From JAZLJD01 sp045617725 (GTDB taxonomy: Bacteria; Bacillota; Clostridia; Lachnospirales; Lachnospiraceae): DNA of 35,428 nucleotides. The notes under the pieces were generated by a model. The model had not been told where the DNA came from. It ran no database searches and worked only from the letters and a program-made list of their open reading frames with translations. This document shows positions 22,310-30,089 of the stretch, piece after piece (the first letter of the stretch is position 1; each line of letters opens with the position of its first letter). The position numbers and the translations under genes are program-made. The stretch lies in the NCBI GenBank assembly GCA_045617725.1, contig JAZLJD010000026.1, positions 1 to 35,428 on the forward strand. Reading direction: 5' to 3'.

Positions 22310-23341
22310 TCATTCTTCTTTGTGATACATATGGTCAAGCTCGCTCATCATACCTTTCAGCGTAGCTACTACCTTGTCATAATCCATACGCTTCGGACCG
22401 ACGATTCCGATGGTGCCTCGCATTCCGTCCCCCAGTTCGTAGGTCGCCGTGACAACGCTGCAATCCTGCATGTTCGGAAGCGGTGCTTCCTCTCCGATGT
22501 AAACCTGAATGCCCGTGTTGTTCTCATCCGCAAGGGTCTGCGTCACGAGACGGGACAGCTGCTGTTTCTCCTCGAAGGCCGTTATGATTCCGCTGGCTCC
22601 ATCGCCGCCTGCCAGCTCCGGATACTTGAAGATGTTGTGCGTACCGCTTGTGTAAATCTCCAAATCCTCATCCGTTTCAATGGCATCGGCTACTGCCTCG
22701 AGAACCTCGCCGACAATCTCCGAATGTTCCCCGGCCTGCTGTTTCAGGATTGTAATCAGTCGAAGGTTGATCTGCTCAATGGCAAGTCCGTTCAGATTCG
22801 TGTTCAGAAGCATGTTCAGCTTCAGAAGTTCCTCGTCTGAAAGTCCACTCTCCACATGAAGTATGTGGTTTTTGATGATATTGCCCTCGCCGACGATAAC
22901 CGCCAGAATCTGGTTGTAATCCACACGGGAAAGCTGAATGAACTTCAGTTTGTTGCCCCGGTAGTTCGGTGCCGAAATCATGGTCGCATAATTCGTGTTG
23001 GTTGCAAGCACCCGGGCCACACGCTTTAAGAGGTGGTCCATCTTGTCTTCCTTCTCAAGAAGCTGTTCCCTAAGGTCCTCAACCTCCCGTTCCTTCTCCT
23101 TGAGCATCGTATCCACATAAAGTCGATACCCGCTGTCGGTAGGAACACGTCCTGCGGATGTATGAGGCTGTTCGATGTACCCCATCTCCTCGAGGTCGGC
23201 CATTTCATTTCGAATGGTGGCCGAACTCAATTGCAGGTCCGTATACTTCGAAACGGTTCGGCTTCCGACCGGCTCGCCGGTTTCCAGGTAGTTGCGAACT
23301 ATCGCCTGAAGAATTTTCATTTTTCTTTCGTCCAGCTGCAT
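22310..23341 (-). CDS. hrcA: Heat-inducible transcription repressor HrcA
   Basis: A 343-aa repressor that binds CIRCE and needs GroE for activity. The N-terminal winged helix reads DERKMKILQAIVRNYLETGEPVGSRTVSKY, followed by SSATIRNEMADLEEMGYIEQPHTSAGRVPTDSGYR. The frame opens further upstream at 23386, inside the CIRCE; the ATG at 23341 has AGGTGA nearby and gives the family N terminus. First gene of hrcA-grpE-dnaK-dnaJ, autoregulated through the CIRCE 39 bp upstream. Confidence 0.96.
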   Translation of the reverse strand: MQLDERKMKILQAIVRNYLETGEPVGSRTVSKYTDLQLSSATIRNEMADLEEMGYIEQPHTSAGRVPTDSGYRLYVDTMLKEKEREVEDLREQLLEKEDKMDHLLKRVARVLATNTNYATMISAPNYRGNKLKFIQLSRVDYNQILAVIVGEGNIIKNHILHVESGLSDEELLKLNMLLNTNLNGLAIEQINLRLITILKQQAGEHSEIVGEVLEAVADAIETDEDLEIYTSGTHNIFKYPELAGGDGASGIITAFEEKQQLSRLVTQTLADENNTGIQVYIGEEAPLPNMQDCSVVTATYELGDGMRGTIGIVGPKRMDYDKVVATLKGMMSELDHMYHKEE

Positions 23342-23379
23342 TCCATCACCTATCCATTCAGAAAACGCCTGTTCGGTTG

Positions 23380-23406
23380 TTAGCACTCTTGTGAGAGGAG
23401 TGCTAA
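23380..23406 (-). promoter_or_regulatory. CIRCE operator
   Basis: TTAGCACTC-N9-GAGTGCTAA, a perfect match to the CIRCE consensus bound by HrcA. It lies between the promoter at 23415-23443 and the hrcA start, so bound HrcA would block transcription of the whole heat-shock operon. Confidence 0.98.
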
Positions 23407-23414
23407 CACATCAT

Positions 23415-23443
23415 AAGATAGCACTGCCCCCTTGCCTTGTCAA
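23415..23443 (-). promoter_or_regulatory. Heat-shock operon promoter
   Basis: Minus strand TTGACA (23443-23438), 17-bp spacer, TATCTT (23420-23415). Transcription would start at about the first CIRCE arm, the usual arrangement for HrcA-controlled operons. Confidence 0.85.
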
Positions 23444-23487
23444 CAAAGCCCCATCAAAATATTTCTTAAATAATTATTACCTGGTGC

Positions 23488-23526
23488 CAAAAAGAAAGCC
23501 GGCACCGTCTTCCAAACGATGTCGGC
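23488..23526 (-). terminator. Terminator after the CPBP protease gene
   Basis: Minus strand GCCGACATCGT, 7-nt loop, ACGGTGCCGGC (11-bp stem, one mismatch, one G-T), then TTTCTTTTT. It separates the CPBP gene group from the heat-shock promoter. Confidence 0.82.
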
Positions 23527-23537
23527 CAAAACCTTCT

Positions 23538-24446
23538 TTATTGATTTACTTCCCAAACATTCAGCGGGGAACGTTTCTTGTACCTTCCGTACAGGAAAAC
23601 AGCAAGGCAGGCAACCGCTTCCACTATAATGGCAATGCCACTGCCTTCGATTCCGAATACCGGGTCGAAAAAGAACAGGTTGGTATCCTCCGAAGCACGG
23701 GTCCTTATAAAGGAGAACGTTGCTTCGATGCCGGAGTTCGGCAGTCCGAACAGGAAGGCCTGGGTATAGTTCCAGGCAAAATGGAACAGACTGGCGCCCC
23801 AGTAGCTGTCAAGATAATACGTAATCAGATAGAACAGAAGTCCTGAAAGACACAGGGTCAGAAACGCCCATATCGTAATACCCTTGTTTCCAAGGTGCAG
23901 TACCGCGAAGTAAACGCTCGTAACTAAGCCCAGGAAAAAGCGGTTGTTGTACCGTTTCATCAGGAGATTCAGCATGATTCCGCGAACGAGCATCTCCTCG
24001 CCGGCGGATTGAATCAGCACGGCCGGTATCATGAAAAGCAACGCGCCCCACCGTATATCACGGCTCGAAAAATCAAGATATCCCATGGCGCCCGCGAGCA
24101 GTGCACAGCCTCCGTTCATTACGCATCCCAGCGCTGCGCAAAAAAGCAGCACGGGAAACCGGTTTCCTTTTTGGCGACGGCCAAAGATGTATCGCAGCGG
24201 CCGGTAGCGGCGAAAAGCAAAGATAAAAATGAGCTCGATTACCCAATAGCCGACTGTGACAAGGTAATCGGCGGATGCAAAAAGCAGCTCCGCAAGTGGT
24301 GTCCTTTTAAGGTCAAACGCGGCAATCACCAGCTTCAGCACATAAAACGGGAAGCCTGCAAACGTGCCCAGAAGCAGAATCAGCGTAACAATCAAAAGGA
24401 CCAGTATCCAGTGGTCCAACGGATCCTTTTTGGCCGGATTCTCCAT
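23538..24446 (-). CDS. CPBP family intramembrane metalloprotease
   Basis: A 302-aa membrane protein with about eight hydrophobic helices. The CPBP (Abi, CAAX-protease-like) motifs are SAGEEMLVRG (paired glutamates), AVLHLGN and FHFAWNYTQAFLFG. These residues bind metal in Rce1-type proteases. Bacterial members range from bacteriocin self-immunity to unknown roles; nothing nearby points to a substrate. GGAGG about 7 nt upstream supports the start. It is the last gene of the group that begins with the patatin gene. Confidence 0.9.
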   Translation of the reverse strand: MENPAKKDPLDHWILVLLIVTLILLLGTFAGFPFYVLKLVIAAFDLKRTPLAELLFASADYLVTVGYWVIELIFIFAFRRYRPLRYIFGRRQKGNRFPVLLFCAALGCVMNGGCALLAGAMGYLDFSSRDIRWGALLFMIPAVLIQSAGEEMLVRGIMLNLLMKRYNNRFFLGLVTSVYFAVLHLGNKGITIWAFLTLCLSGLLFYLITYYLDSYWGASLFHFAWNYTQAFLFGLPNSGIEATFSFIRTRASEDTNLFFFDPVFGIEGSGIAIIVEAVACLAVFLYGRYKKRSPLNVWEVNQ

Positions 24447-24460
24447 ATTCCATCCTCCAA

Positions 24461-24637
24461 TCAGTCACACAACGAGTAGGACAGCATCTCGTATTTCACA
24501 TGGCAGCCTTCCGAAATCGCAGGCGGCAAAAGAGCCAGTGCCACTGTTTTAAATTCCGCACTCTCGTCCTGAAGATTCTTAAGCTCGGCGTAATCTCCGG
24601 CTATCTGCACAACCTCGTAATACATCGTTTCAAACAT
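24461..24637 (-). CDS. Small conserved-looking protein, 58 aa
   Basis: It begins MFETMYYEVVQIAGDYAELK and continues with ALALLPPAISEGCHVKYEML near the end. The strand-rich pattern (tyrosine-rich first strand, 'gdYAeL', then 'LP..i.EG..v') recalls the small barrel DUF3006-type proteins, but the match is weak. A TTG four codons upstream is part of the TTGGAGAA ribosome binding site, so the ATG at 24637 is preferred. It lies 14 bp after fliB and 14 bp before the CPBP gene. Confidence 0.65.
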   Translation of the reverse strand: MFETMYYEVVQIAGDYAELKNLQDESAEFKTVALALLPPAISEGCHVKYEMLSYSLCD

Positions 24638-24651
24638 AACTTTCTCCAATT

Positions 24652-25830
24652 CTACAGTAAAAGATTCAAGTAATCAAATTCCCAGATGGGCGATTCAAAG
24701 CACTCGCAGAGGTACTCCTCGATGTCCGCATCGCAGAAGCCCATGATACGAAGCAGGACGCTCGTCAAATGGACAAGCCGCTCATAGGGCAGTTCCCCTT
24801 CCGCATCATACGAAAGGAAGTACCAATGACGCAGCACCGCCAGCTCGAGGCACAGCCACTCCAGTTTCATGAGCAGTGTGTCGTAATTTCCGTCCGGCAT
24901 GGCCAGTGTCGCATAGATTTCCTCGGCAAAAAGCAATCGCAGCTTGGGTTGCAGGGTCTCGTAATATGCGCCAAAATCCGCAAGCTTCTTTAGGAGGTCC
25001 CTCTGTCCGGCCTTTTTGCAATCCGCCCGTGCCAAAAGCTCCTCATAGGATTCTGCACGCAAAATGGCAGGCTCAATATCCGGAAGGTAGATTCCCTGCT
25101 CCCGATATCCCGCCATCGAATCAAGGAACAGCTCGTTATTTTCTGCGAATCGCTCACGCTGCGCTTCAAACGGAGTGTAAGCGGCCGGCACCTCTATGTC
25201 ATACCCGGCCCGCTTCATGGCAAGCACGAAGCCCTCCTTCAAAATCTGTTCAACGGATTTTGTGGAATCATCCGTCAGCGCCCGGATTTCTTCCCGCAGT
25301 GCGATCAGGTCATTCCCTGCGGCGGGAGCCGTTTCAGCCGCGCCGGGGATTGCTCCGTCGTTCCCCGCAAGAGCCTGACATACGGTTTGAAACCGGGGGC
25401 GCTCCCACAGAAGCTTCAGTGCCGTCTCGCAGGCCGGAAGCAGATTATATTCGATATGGTCCTCGTATTCGTGCTCCTCGCGCGGAAACATCCGGCAGGT
25501 CTGTGCCAGGCAGTCATCCCCGTAGGATAACACGATGTGACACAGTCCCTTCTTATTAAGATACGGGCAATGCCCGTCTTCCTTCATGCATATGACACGT
25601 GTGTCATCTTCTTCCTTCGTGCATTGAATCATTCTTTTTGTCGACAGCGTGGAATCCTCTGAATGTTCGAAAAGCATGCTGTCCGGCAAAGGCAGGTTCT
25701 TCCATTTCTCACAGGTTTCCTCGTCCACCGTAATGGTCCAGTCGTTGCAGCAACTGAAGGTGCAACGATCCGCTATACAGGCAAAATCGTCATAGTAATC
25801 CGGCTTCACGACCGGTTTATCGTTCTTCAT
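24652..25830 (-). CDS. fliB: Flagellin lysine N-methylase (FliB family)
   Basis: A 392-aa protein with the FliB cysteine pattern: CTFSCCNDWTITVDEETCEKW near the N terminus, then HCPYLNKKGLCHI and CLAQTCRMFPR. FliB, a radical-SAM-like Fe-S protein, methylates surface lysines of flagellin. The start at 25830 has AGGAGGAG 4 nt upstream; the frame itself is open to 25899. It overlaps the patatin gene by 14 bp. No flagellin or other flagellar gene is in the window. The middle (about 170-230) is Ala/Gly-rich and less conserved-looking. Confidence 0.85.
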   Translation of the reverse strand: MKNDKPVVKPDYYDDFACIADRCTFSCCNDWTITVDEETCEKWKNLPLPDSMLFEHSEDSTLSTKRMIQCTKEEDDTRVICMKEDGHCPYLNKKGLCHIVLSYGDDCLAQTCRMFPREEHEYEDHIEYNLLPACETALKLLWERPRFQTVCQALAGNDGAIPGAAETAPAAGNDLIALREEIRALTDDSTKSVEQILKEGFVLAMKRAGYDIEVPAAYTPFEAQRERFAENNELFLDSMAGYREQGIYLPDIEPAILRAESYEELLARADCKKAGQRDLLKKLADFGAYYETLQPKLRLLFAEEIYATLAMPDGNYDTLLMKLEWLCLELAVLRHWYFLSYDAEGELPYERLVHLTSVLLRIMGFCDADIEEYLCECFESPIWEFDYLNLLL

Positions 25831-26698
25831 GGGCTCCTCCTGCCAGGAATTTTCTAAGTTCAGCGACCTTCTCATGGCCCAGCTTGTACCCCTCTTCATA
25901 AAGGGCCGAAAGCACGCGGGTGTCCTTCTCTATACGCTTTACCGTAATGTCGCCGGAGGGTCGGATGACAAAAGCCTCACCGGCCGCCTCGGCGGCCTCG
26001 ATTTCTTTAAGCGTCCGGTTGTAATTTAAGTGTCGCAGTTCAATCATATCCTCTGTCACCTTCGGATATTTTGCATAGCGAAGCTTGTACAAAAGCTTCA
26101 TCCCTGCCTGCTTACGCACATAACCTGCAGGCTTCGTCAGAATAACCACATTCCGGGCATTCCCGTCCGCCAGCGATTTTGCAAACGGAATGCAGTCGCT
26201 CACACCGCCGTCCAAATACAGGCCGTCCCCGATTCGGACATTTCGCGAAATGAGCGGGAGCGACGCCGATGCCCGTACGACAGGCAGGTCCTTCTCCATA
26301 TCGGTAAGCCTCATATATTCGGCCTCCCCGGTTTTTATATTGGTAACCGTCGCGTATGCTTCGCCGCGATAGGCCTTAAAAGCCTCAAAATCAAACGGCA
26401 CCAGCTTATGCGGAATATAATCATAATTGAAACGGGCCCCGAACAGGTCCCCCGTCGTCACAAGGCTGTAAAAGCTGCAGAAACGCTTGTCGCCCTGGAA
26501 GTCAAGCCACACCTTTTTGGTACGTCCTTTTTGGCCCGAGATATAGCTGATCAGCGCACAGGCGCCTGCGGATACTCCGTAGCAGTGGCCAAAAAGAAGG
26601 CCCTCCTCCAGAAAGGCATCCAGCACCCCTGCGGTAAACATTCCCTTCATTCCGCCGCCTTCCAGTACAAGGCCGGCATCGATTAATTTCTGTTCCAT
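25817..26698 (-). CDS. Patatin-like phospholipase
   Basis: A 293-aa soluble alpha/beta hydrolase of the patatin family (RssA/YqhO type). It has the oxyanion-hole glycines LEGGGMKGMFTAGVLD, the nucleophile elbow YGVSAGAC (G-x-S-x-G) and the catalytic aspartate YLDGGVSDCIP. AGGGAAAG precedes the ATG at 26698; an in-frame start at 26722 is less likely. No signal peptide. It overlaps fliB by 14 bp, so the pair is probably translated together; the link between a lipid hydrolase and flagellin methylation is not obvious. Confidence 0.92.
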   Translation of the reverse strand: MEQKLIDAGLVLEGGGMKGMFTAGVLDAFLEEGLLFGHCYGVSAGACALISYISGQKGRTKKVWLDFQGDKRFCSFYSLVTTGDLFGARFNYDYIPHKLVPFDFEAFKAYRGEAYATVTNIKTGEAEYMRLTDMEKDLPVVRASASLPLISRNVRIGDGLYLDGGVSDCIPFAKSLADGNARNVVILTKPAGYVRKQAGMKLLYKLRYAKYPKVTEDMIELRHLNYNRTLKEIEAAEAAGEAFVIRPSGDITVKRIEKDTRVLSALYEEGYKLGHEKVAELRKFLAGGAHEER

Positions 26699-26762
26699 AC
26701 TTTCCCTCATCCTTTGAAACATTTCCCCTCTATCATACTATCATTTGAGGAAATTATCAGCA

Positions 26763-26791
26763 TTGAATATCAGACTCGTTTTTTCTATACT
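26763..26791 (+). promoter_or_regulatory. Promoter of the glycosyltransferase fragment
   Basis: TTGAAT (26763-26768), a 17-bp spacer, TATACT (26786-26791), 22 bp before the start codon at 26813. Confidence 0.6.
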
Positions 26792-26812
26792 GATGTCGTA
26801 GGAGGTATGGCC

Positions 26813-27187
26813 ATGCACAGTGACGATTTCATCCGGACTTTTCTTTCCGGGTACATCAAAAAGCCCTTTTTAAGCATTGTTATTCCCATATATAATAACG
26901 AAGCCGTGCTTTCGGATACGCTCTGGAGCCTCTTGAACCAGACCATGAGCAACATCGAAATCATCTGCGTGGACGATGGTTCCACGGACGGGAGCCCGGA
27001 CATCCTTAGAGAAATGGCGGCGCTCGACCACCGAATCCACATCCTGAAAACGCCCCGCCTGGGCCTCCGAAGCGCAAGTCGTCGCGGCATCGACCTCGCC
27101 CATTCCGACCTGCGTGTTACACTGCGGCCCGGCAAGGTTCTTGATAAGAACGCCTGCATGCGGTACTACTTCAGAGTGGGCCCTTGA
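26813..27187 (+). pseudogene. Truncated family 2 glycosyltransferase
   Basis: Only the N-terminal nucleotide-binding half of a GT-A glycosyltransferase is left: FLSIVIPIYNNEAVLSDTL, then NIEIICVDDGSTDGSPDIL and RIHILKTPRLGLRSASRRG. The sequence then decays (HSDLRVTLRPG) before the expected DxD motif and stops at 124 aa, where family domains run past 200. The last codons enter the flank of the palindromic element at 27205. A promoter and AGGAGG (7 nt before the ATG at 26813) show it was a working gene. The remainder could lie beyond the right-hand copy of the element, outside this window. Confidence 0.75.
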
Positions 27188-27204
27188 GTGTGTGGCTCTG
27201 GGGT

Positions 27205-27312
27205 GGACGGGGCTGGTGGGACAAAAATAGGAATGCTATGAAAAAAGGCCGCTTGCACATTATGCAGGCGGCCTTTTACAGCATTCCTATTTTTGTACCA
27301 CTAGCCCCGTCC
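27205..27312. repeat. Long palindromic element, copy A
   Basis: Outer arms of 33 bp (27205-27237 and 27280-27312, from GGACGGGGCT to AGCCCCGTCC) differ at only two positions. Inside is a second stem AAAAGGCCGC...GCGGCCTTTT with a TGCA extension, so the whole element is one hairpin of about 108 nt. The inner GC stem followed by TTTT could end transcription both ways. Similarity to copy B continues outside the arms (to about 27330). Copy B at 35281-35428 is in the opposite orientation. Confidence 0.92.
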
Positions 27313-27362
27313 CCAAGGGTCCACTCGCCAGAGTCGTTTTTCCATCTCACGTATGCTAAATG

Positions 27363-27677
27363 CTAATATAGTATGCGGGCCAAAATATGTCTACACCCTT
27401 GTCCGCTGTCCGTTACAGTGCCGTCCTTATCCACATAACCAAGTACATGTTTCCAGCCCGTACTACTGTCCGTAACTGTTCCATCGCTTTCAATATGTCC
27501 AAGAACATGGCAGAAGCCACTCCGGCTATCCGTTATTGTCCCGTCCTCGTCAATATATCCAAGTACATGACTCCATCCTGTTGCACTGTCAGAAATAGTT
27601 CCGTCTTCGCTGACATACCCTATTACATGATAACCGCCAAAGAGTGTACCATCATTATCAGTAATTGTATAACCCAT
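27363..27677 (-). CDS. Tandem-repeat protein, possible 5-fold beta-flower type
   Basis: A 104-aa protein made almost entirely of about four 20-residue repeats of the form H-V-(I/L)-G-(Y/H)-(V/I)-x-x-D-G-T-(I/V)-(T/S)-D-S-x-x-G-x-x, preceded by a partial repeat (ITDNDGTLFGGY) and followed by HILARILY. The GY..(D/E)DGT..DS rhythm resembles small beta-propeller-like '5-fold beta-flower' proteins; I infer that fold by resemblance only. A GTG four codons upstream is part of the GTGGAGG ribosome binding site, so the ATG at 27677 is the start. No signal peptide. It lies 21 bp after the 119-aa gene, probably in one transcript, with the palindrome downstream as a possible terminator. Confidence 0.78.
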   Translation of the reverse strand: MGYTITDNDGTLFGGYHVIGYVSEDGTISDSATGWSHVLGYIDEDGTITDSRSGFCHVLGHIESDGTVTDSSTGWKHVLGYVDKDGTVTDSGQGCRHILARILY

Positions 27678-27698
27678 GCCCGCCTCCACTGTTCCAAA

Positions 27699-28058
27699 CT
27701 ACTTTATTTTCAATCCTTTTTTACCGGAGATTGAAAATACGATTCTCTTTCCGGCTTTCTTATATTCATCAATATTTATTTCCTGTGACACATCACCAAG
27801 AGTATCAGCAACAAACAATGTATTACTTCCTTCCGGCACCTTAATAAAGGCAAATCTTCCATTCTTGACTGCCTTACCGTAAGTCATCAGCGGCTCATAT
27901 TCTATTTTGGTTGTACGGAACCCTCTTGCATCATAATCAGGGCCATCGTGATAGTATTTTGCCACAAATTCATCCCTGCCCATCTTCGTAATTACATAGC
28001 AATCGACACCCACACAATCAAGTAAATTAAACTTTCTGAATACACATACTCTTTTCAT
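27699..28058 (-). CDS. Hypothetical protein, 119 aa
   Basis: No family recognised. It starts MKRVCVFRKFNLLDCVGVDC and is basic at both ends, closing KGLKIK. No signal peptide or clear membrane helix. AAGG lies about 12 nt before the ATG, a long spacer. The neighbouring membrane Sel1-like gene ends 44 bp upstream and the repeat protein begins 21 bp downstream, so the three may form an operon. Confidence 0.65.
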   Translation of the reverse strand: MKRVCVFRKFNLLDCVGVDCYVITKMGRDEFVAKYYHDGPDYDARGFRTTKIEYEPLMTYGKAVKNGRFAFIKVPEGSNTLFVADTLGDVSQEINIDEYKKAGKRIVFSISGKKGLKIK

Positions 28059-28102
28059 ATCAATTTATACCTTCTTATCTTTTAGCATTACAATAATAGA
28101 AT

Positions 28103-29212
28103 TTAATCAAGAACATATTTCAAGTACTTTGCAGCCTGCTTCTGTTGCTCAATTTGTTCCGAAGAAAAGCTATAGCTAAGCTTGCTCAACGGCTCTGCAA
28201 CGTATTGTTCCAAATCCGGGTCTAAAGCTGAAGTATAAATATACATTCCGGCAACCTTATTAACCTTTGATGCATCATTCTTATAAAGTAAGTCATAGTC
28301 AGCAGCCAACGACCGGGCAGCCCTCGCTAACGCCTCCCTCAATTCATAGTATCCATGCAGTTCCGACTCTGCTTCAGGCATTCTGTATTCCATTTTGAAT
28401 ACAGGGATTTCCAGCCAGGCTACGGCCTTTTCATATTCACTTTTTCTCTCATTCTCATCGGTAGTCTTAATCAAAACATCATGTATAAGTATCTCTGCCA
28501 TTTTGTTGTATGCTTCCACCTTCTCTTTATCCGATGCATATTTCAAAGTTGTTATCTGCTTATAAAGTGCAAATGCTTCATCATCTTTCTTCTGTATAGT
28601 ATATGTTAAAGCAAGAGAAAGCATTGCCTTAACGCTTCCTAACGAAATAGCCTTTTTAAGGATTTCAACTTCCTTTTCGGGGTTAGTTCCAAAACGTTTC
28701 ACATTAGTGGTATCCTCATTGCCAACTTCACTGTATCCATAAGCCATCGCGATCATTGCATCCGTATCGCCCATATCAGCCGCAGTTGTTAGATAAGCAA
28801 GACTCGTATTAGGTTTTTTTGCACGAAGAGACTTGAGATTTAACTGGTTGCAGACATAGCCAAGGTCAAATTCATTGTATGTATAGAGATTATCAATGCC
28901 GTTGAGTTTCAAGATTATCTTGCGAGCAATCAGCGCAAATATTGTGCCGGCAAAACATACAATCTCCATAATAGTATACGCAAGAAATCTTGTATCATTG
29001 TCTACATGCCGCCTAATGTTTCCGTTGGCAGGAGCAAACAATGCGCCGATAATACCCAACATAAAAATAATGGCAACGACCGCTACATCAAAGACATCCT
29101 CTGTAAACAAGTAGCAAAGTCCAAACATCAAAGCTGCAATTACAATTTTGCAAAGCCTAAACAGCATCAATCCTTTATAATACTTTGTTTTCCTAAACTC
29201 TTTTTTATTCAT
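28103..29212 (-). CDS. Membrane protein with Sel1-like repeats
   Basis: A 369-aa protein. The N terminus has three hydrophobic helices (LCKIVIAALMFGLCYLF, VAVVAIIFMLGIIGALF and YTIMEIVCFAGTIFALI). The rest is soluble and helical with Sel1/TPR-like units, for example SLAYLTTAADMGDTDAMIAM and EVEILKKAISLGSVKAMLSL. Such proteins usually serve as interaction scaffolds. AGGAAA precedes the ATG at 29212; eight codons of open frame lie upstream but begin at GTG inside the ribosome binding region. First of three minus-strand genes before the palindrome. Target unknown. Confidence 0.78.
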   Translation of the reverse strand: MNKKEFRKTKYYKGLMLFRLCKIVIAALMFGLCYLFTEDVFDVAVVAIIFMLGIIGALFAPANGNIRRHVDNDTRFLAYTIMEIVCFAGTIFALIARKIILKLNGIDNLYTYNEFDLGYVCNQLNLKSLRAKKPNTSLAYLTTAADMGDTDAMIAMAYGYSEVGNEDTTNVKRFGTNPEKEVEILKKAISLGSVKAMLSLALTYTIQKKDDEAFALYKQITTLKYASDKEKVEAYNKMAEILIHDVLIKTTDENERKSEYEKAVAWLEIPVFKMEYRMPEAESELHGYYELREALARAARSLAADYDLLYKNDASKVNKVAGMYIYTSALDPDLEQYVAEPLSKLSYSFSSEQIEQQKQAAKYLKYVLD

Positions 29213-29301
29213 AACTGATTTCCTTTCATCAATCACCGTTTACTCAAAGCATACATTATGAAATGCAAACATCTTCCTATTGCTGTCCTTTATACATAAG
29301 C

Positions 29302-29337
29302 TTCCGCACAGGGGGGTGAAACTCCCACTGTGCGGAA
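29302..29337. other. Hairpin between the Cys-rich and Sel1-like genes
   Basis: TTCCGCACAG and CTGTGCGGAA form a perfect 10-bp stem, extended inward by GGGGGGT/ACTCCC pairs. No T-run on either strand, so perhaps a processing or weak termination site between the 56-aa and Sel1-like genes. Confidence 0.55.
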
Positions 29338-29354
29338 TTGAGACATTAGGTCAT

Positions 29355-29525
29355 TTAATTATTCTTATATATCGGGCACTCTTCATACTGATCGCCATAA
29401 TCAGTCTTACACTTATCTTTCACTTCGGAATCACTTAATTCTTTCCCGCAGATATCACAATAGTAGTTACCTTGTGATTCACACGGTCCTCGATCGTCAT
29501 ATTCCAGATGTGGACATCTTGCCAT
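29355..29525 (-). CDS. Cysteine-rich mini protein, 56 aa
   Basis: Translated from the minus strand as MARCPHLEYDDRGPCESQG, then NYYCDICGKELSDSEVKD, then KCKTDYGDQYEECPIYKNN. Six cysteines, including CDIC and an early CPHLEY...C pair, suggest one or two zinc-binding or disulfide sites; the pattern recalls small zinc-ribbon proteins of clostridia. GGGAGGG lies about 7 nt before the ATG. Short enough to be missed by length cut-offs. Confidence 0.72.
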   Translation of the reverse strand: MARCPHLEYDDRGPCESQGNYYCDICGKELSDSEVKDKCKTDYGDQYEECPIYKNN

Positions 29526-29729
29526 AGTTTTTCCCTCCCAATTATTTTTTGCTACTAAGTCTTCCCCCTGCCACGCTGCTATTTCATCCCAATACAGCCT
29601 TCTGCCTTTGGGAACTTTTCACTGATACAAGTGTAGCGCCCCCCCCCGAGTTAGTCAAGGCTAACCGCAGATTCAACAAGCTAGTTCAGCACGTTAAAAA
29701 GCCAAATTACTACAGAAAAATGTACATCA
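29526..29729. other. Intergenic stretch without a gene
   Basis: Between the Cys-rich gene and the intron remnant. It contains a run of about ten C near 29640 and a GTTAG/CTAAC inverted repeat just after it. No credible reading frame or RNA gene was seen. Confidence 0.5.
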
Positions 29730-30015
29730 ATCGAGTAGGAGGGGATTTTGATAACCCCCGACCTCTTACACCACCGTACATACGGTTCCGTATACGGCGG
29801 TTCAATCAACTTAACAAACGCCACACCTTTCGGTGTAGTAATCTATCATTGAGACTAGCCTGATGTGATTTCTATTCGTCAGACCAGAGATTTGCCCTCC
29901 GATTTCCTTCAGATTCCACCTCACGATGGACACCCTTGTCATTGGCTGTATCCTTCCCACTACTAGGGCAGATTAGGGACTTTCACCCATTAGAAACGTG
30001 CGCCGCAAGGCGCAC
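29730..30015 (-). mobile_element. Remnant of a group II intron without its protein
   Basis: On the minus strand it opens with the 5' group II consensus GTGCGCC and continues through the typical domain I start (GGGTGAAAGTCCC). It closes with a domain V-like hairpin (ACCGCCGTA...TACGGTGGT with a TG bulge) and a domain VI-like stem ending near CTCCTACTCGAT. At about 286 nt it is too short for a whole ribozyme, and no reverse transcriptase is encoded, so the middle has been deleted. It sits directly after a terminator hairpin, the site preferred by group IIC introns. The 3' end is uncertain by a few bases. Confidence 0.78.
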
Positions 30016-30049
30016 AACCAAAACAGGCACATGCCAAATGGCATGTGCC
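30016..30049 (-). terminator. Terminator of the 266-aa gene and intron target site
   Basis: Minus strand GGCACATGCC, loop ATTT, GGCATGTGCC, then TGTTTTGGTT, ending exactly where the intron's GTGCG begins. It stands about 40 bp after the stop at 30090. Confidence 0.78.
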
Positions 30050-30089
30050 CCATCTCAAGCTGATTGTTACTCTGCAAGCGGTATATTCA

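Noticed and set aside
24876..25559. 227-aa plus-strand open frame rich in Pro and Arg
   Set aside because: Typical shadow of the fliB gene on the other strand.
27363..27660. Possible CRISPR array because of regularly spaced repeats
   Set aside because: The period of about 60 bp is in frame and codes for a repeat protein; there are no constant repeats with unique spacers and no cas genes.
29549..29863. 104-aa plus-strand open frame
   Set aside because: Runs across the C-run and the group II intron remnant; no ribosome binding site.
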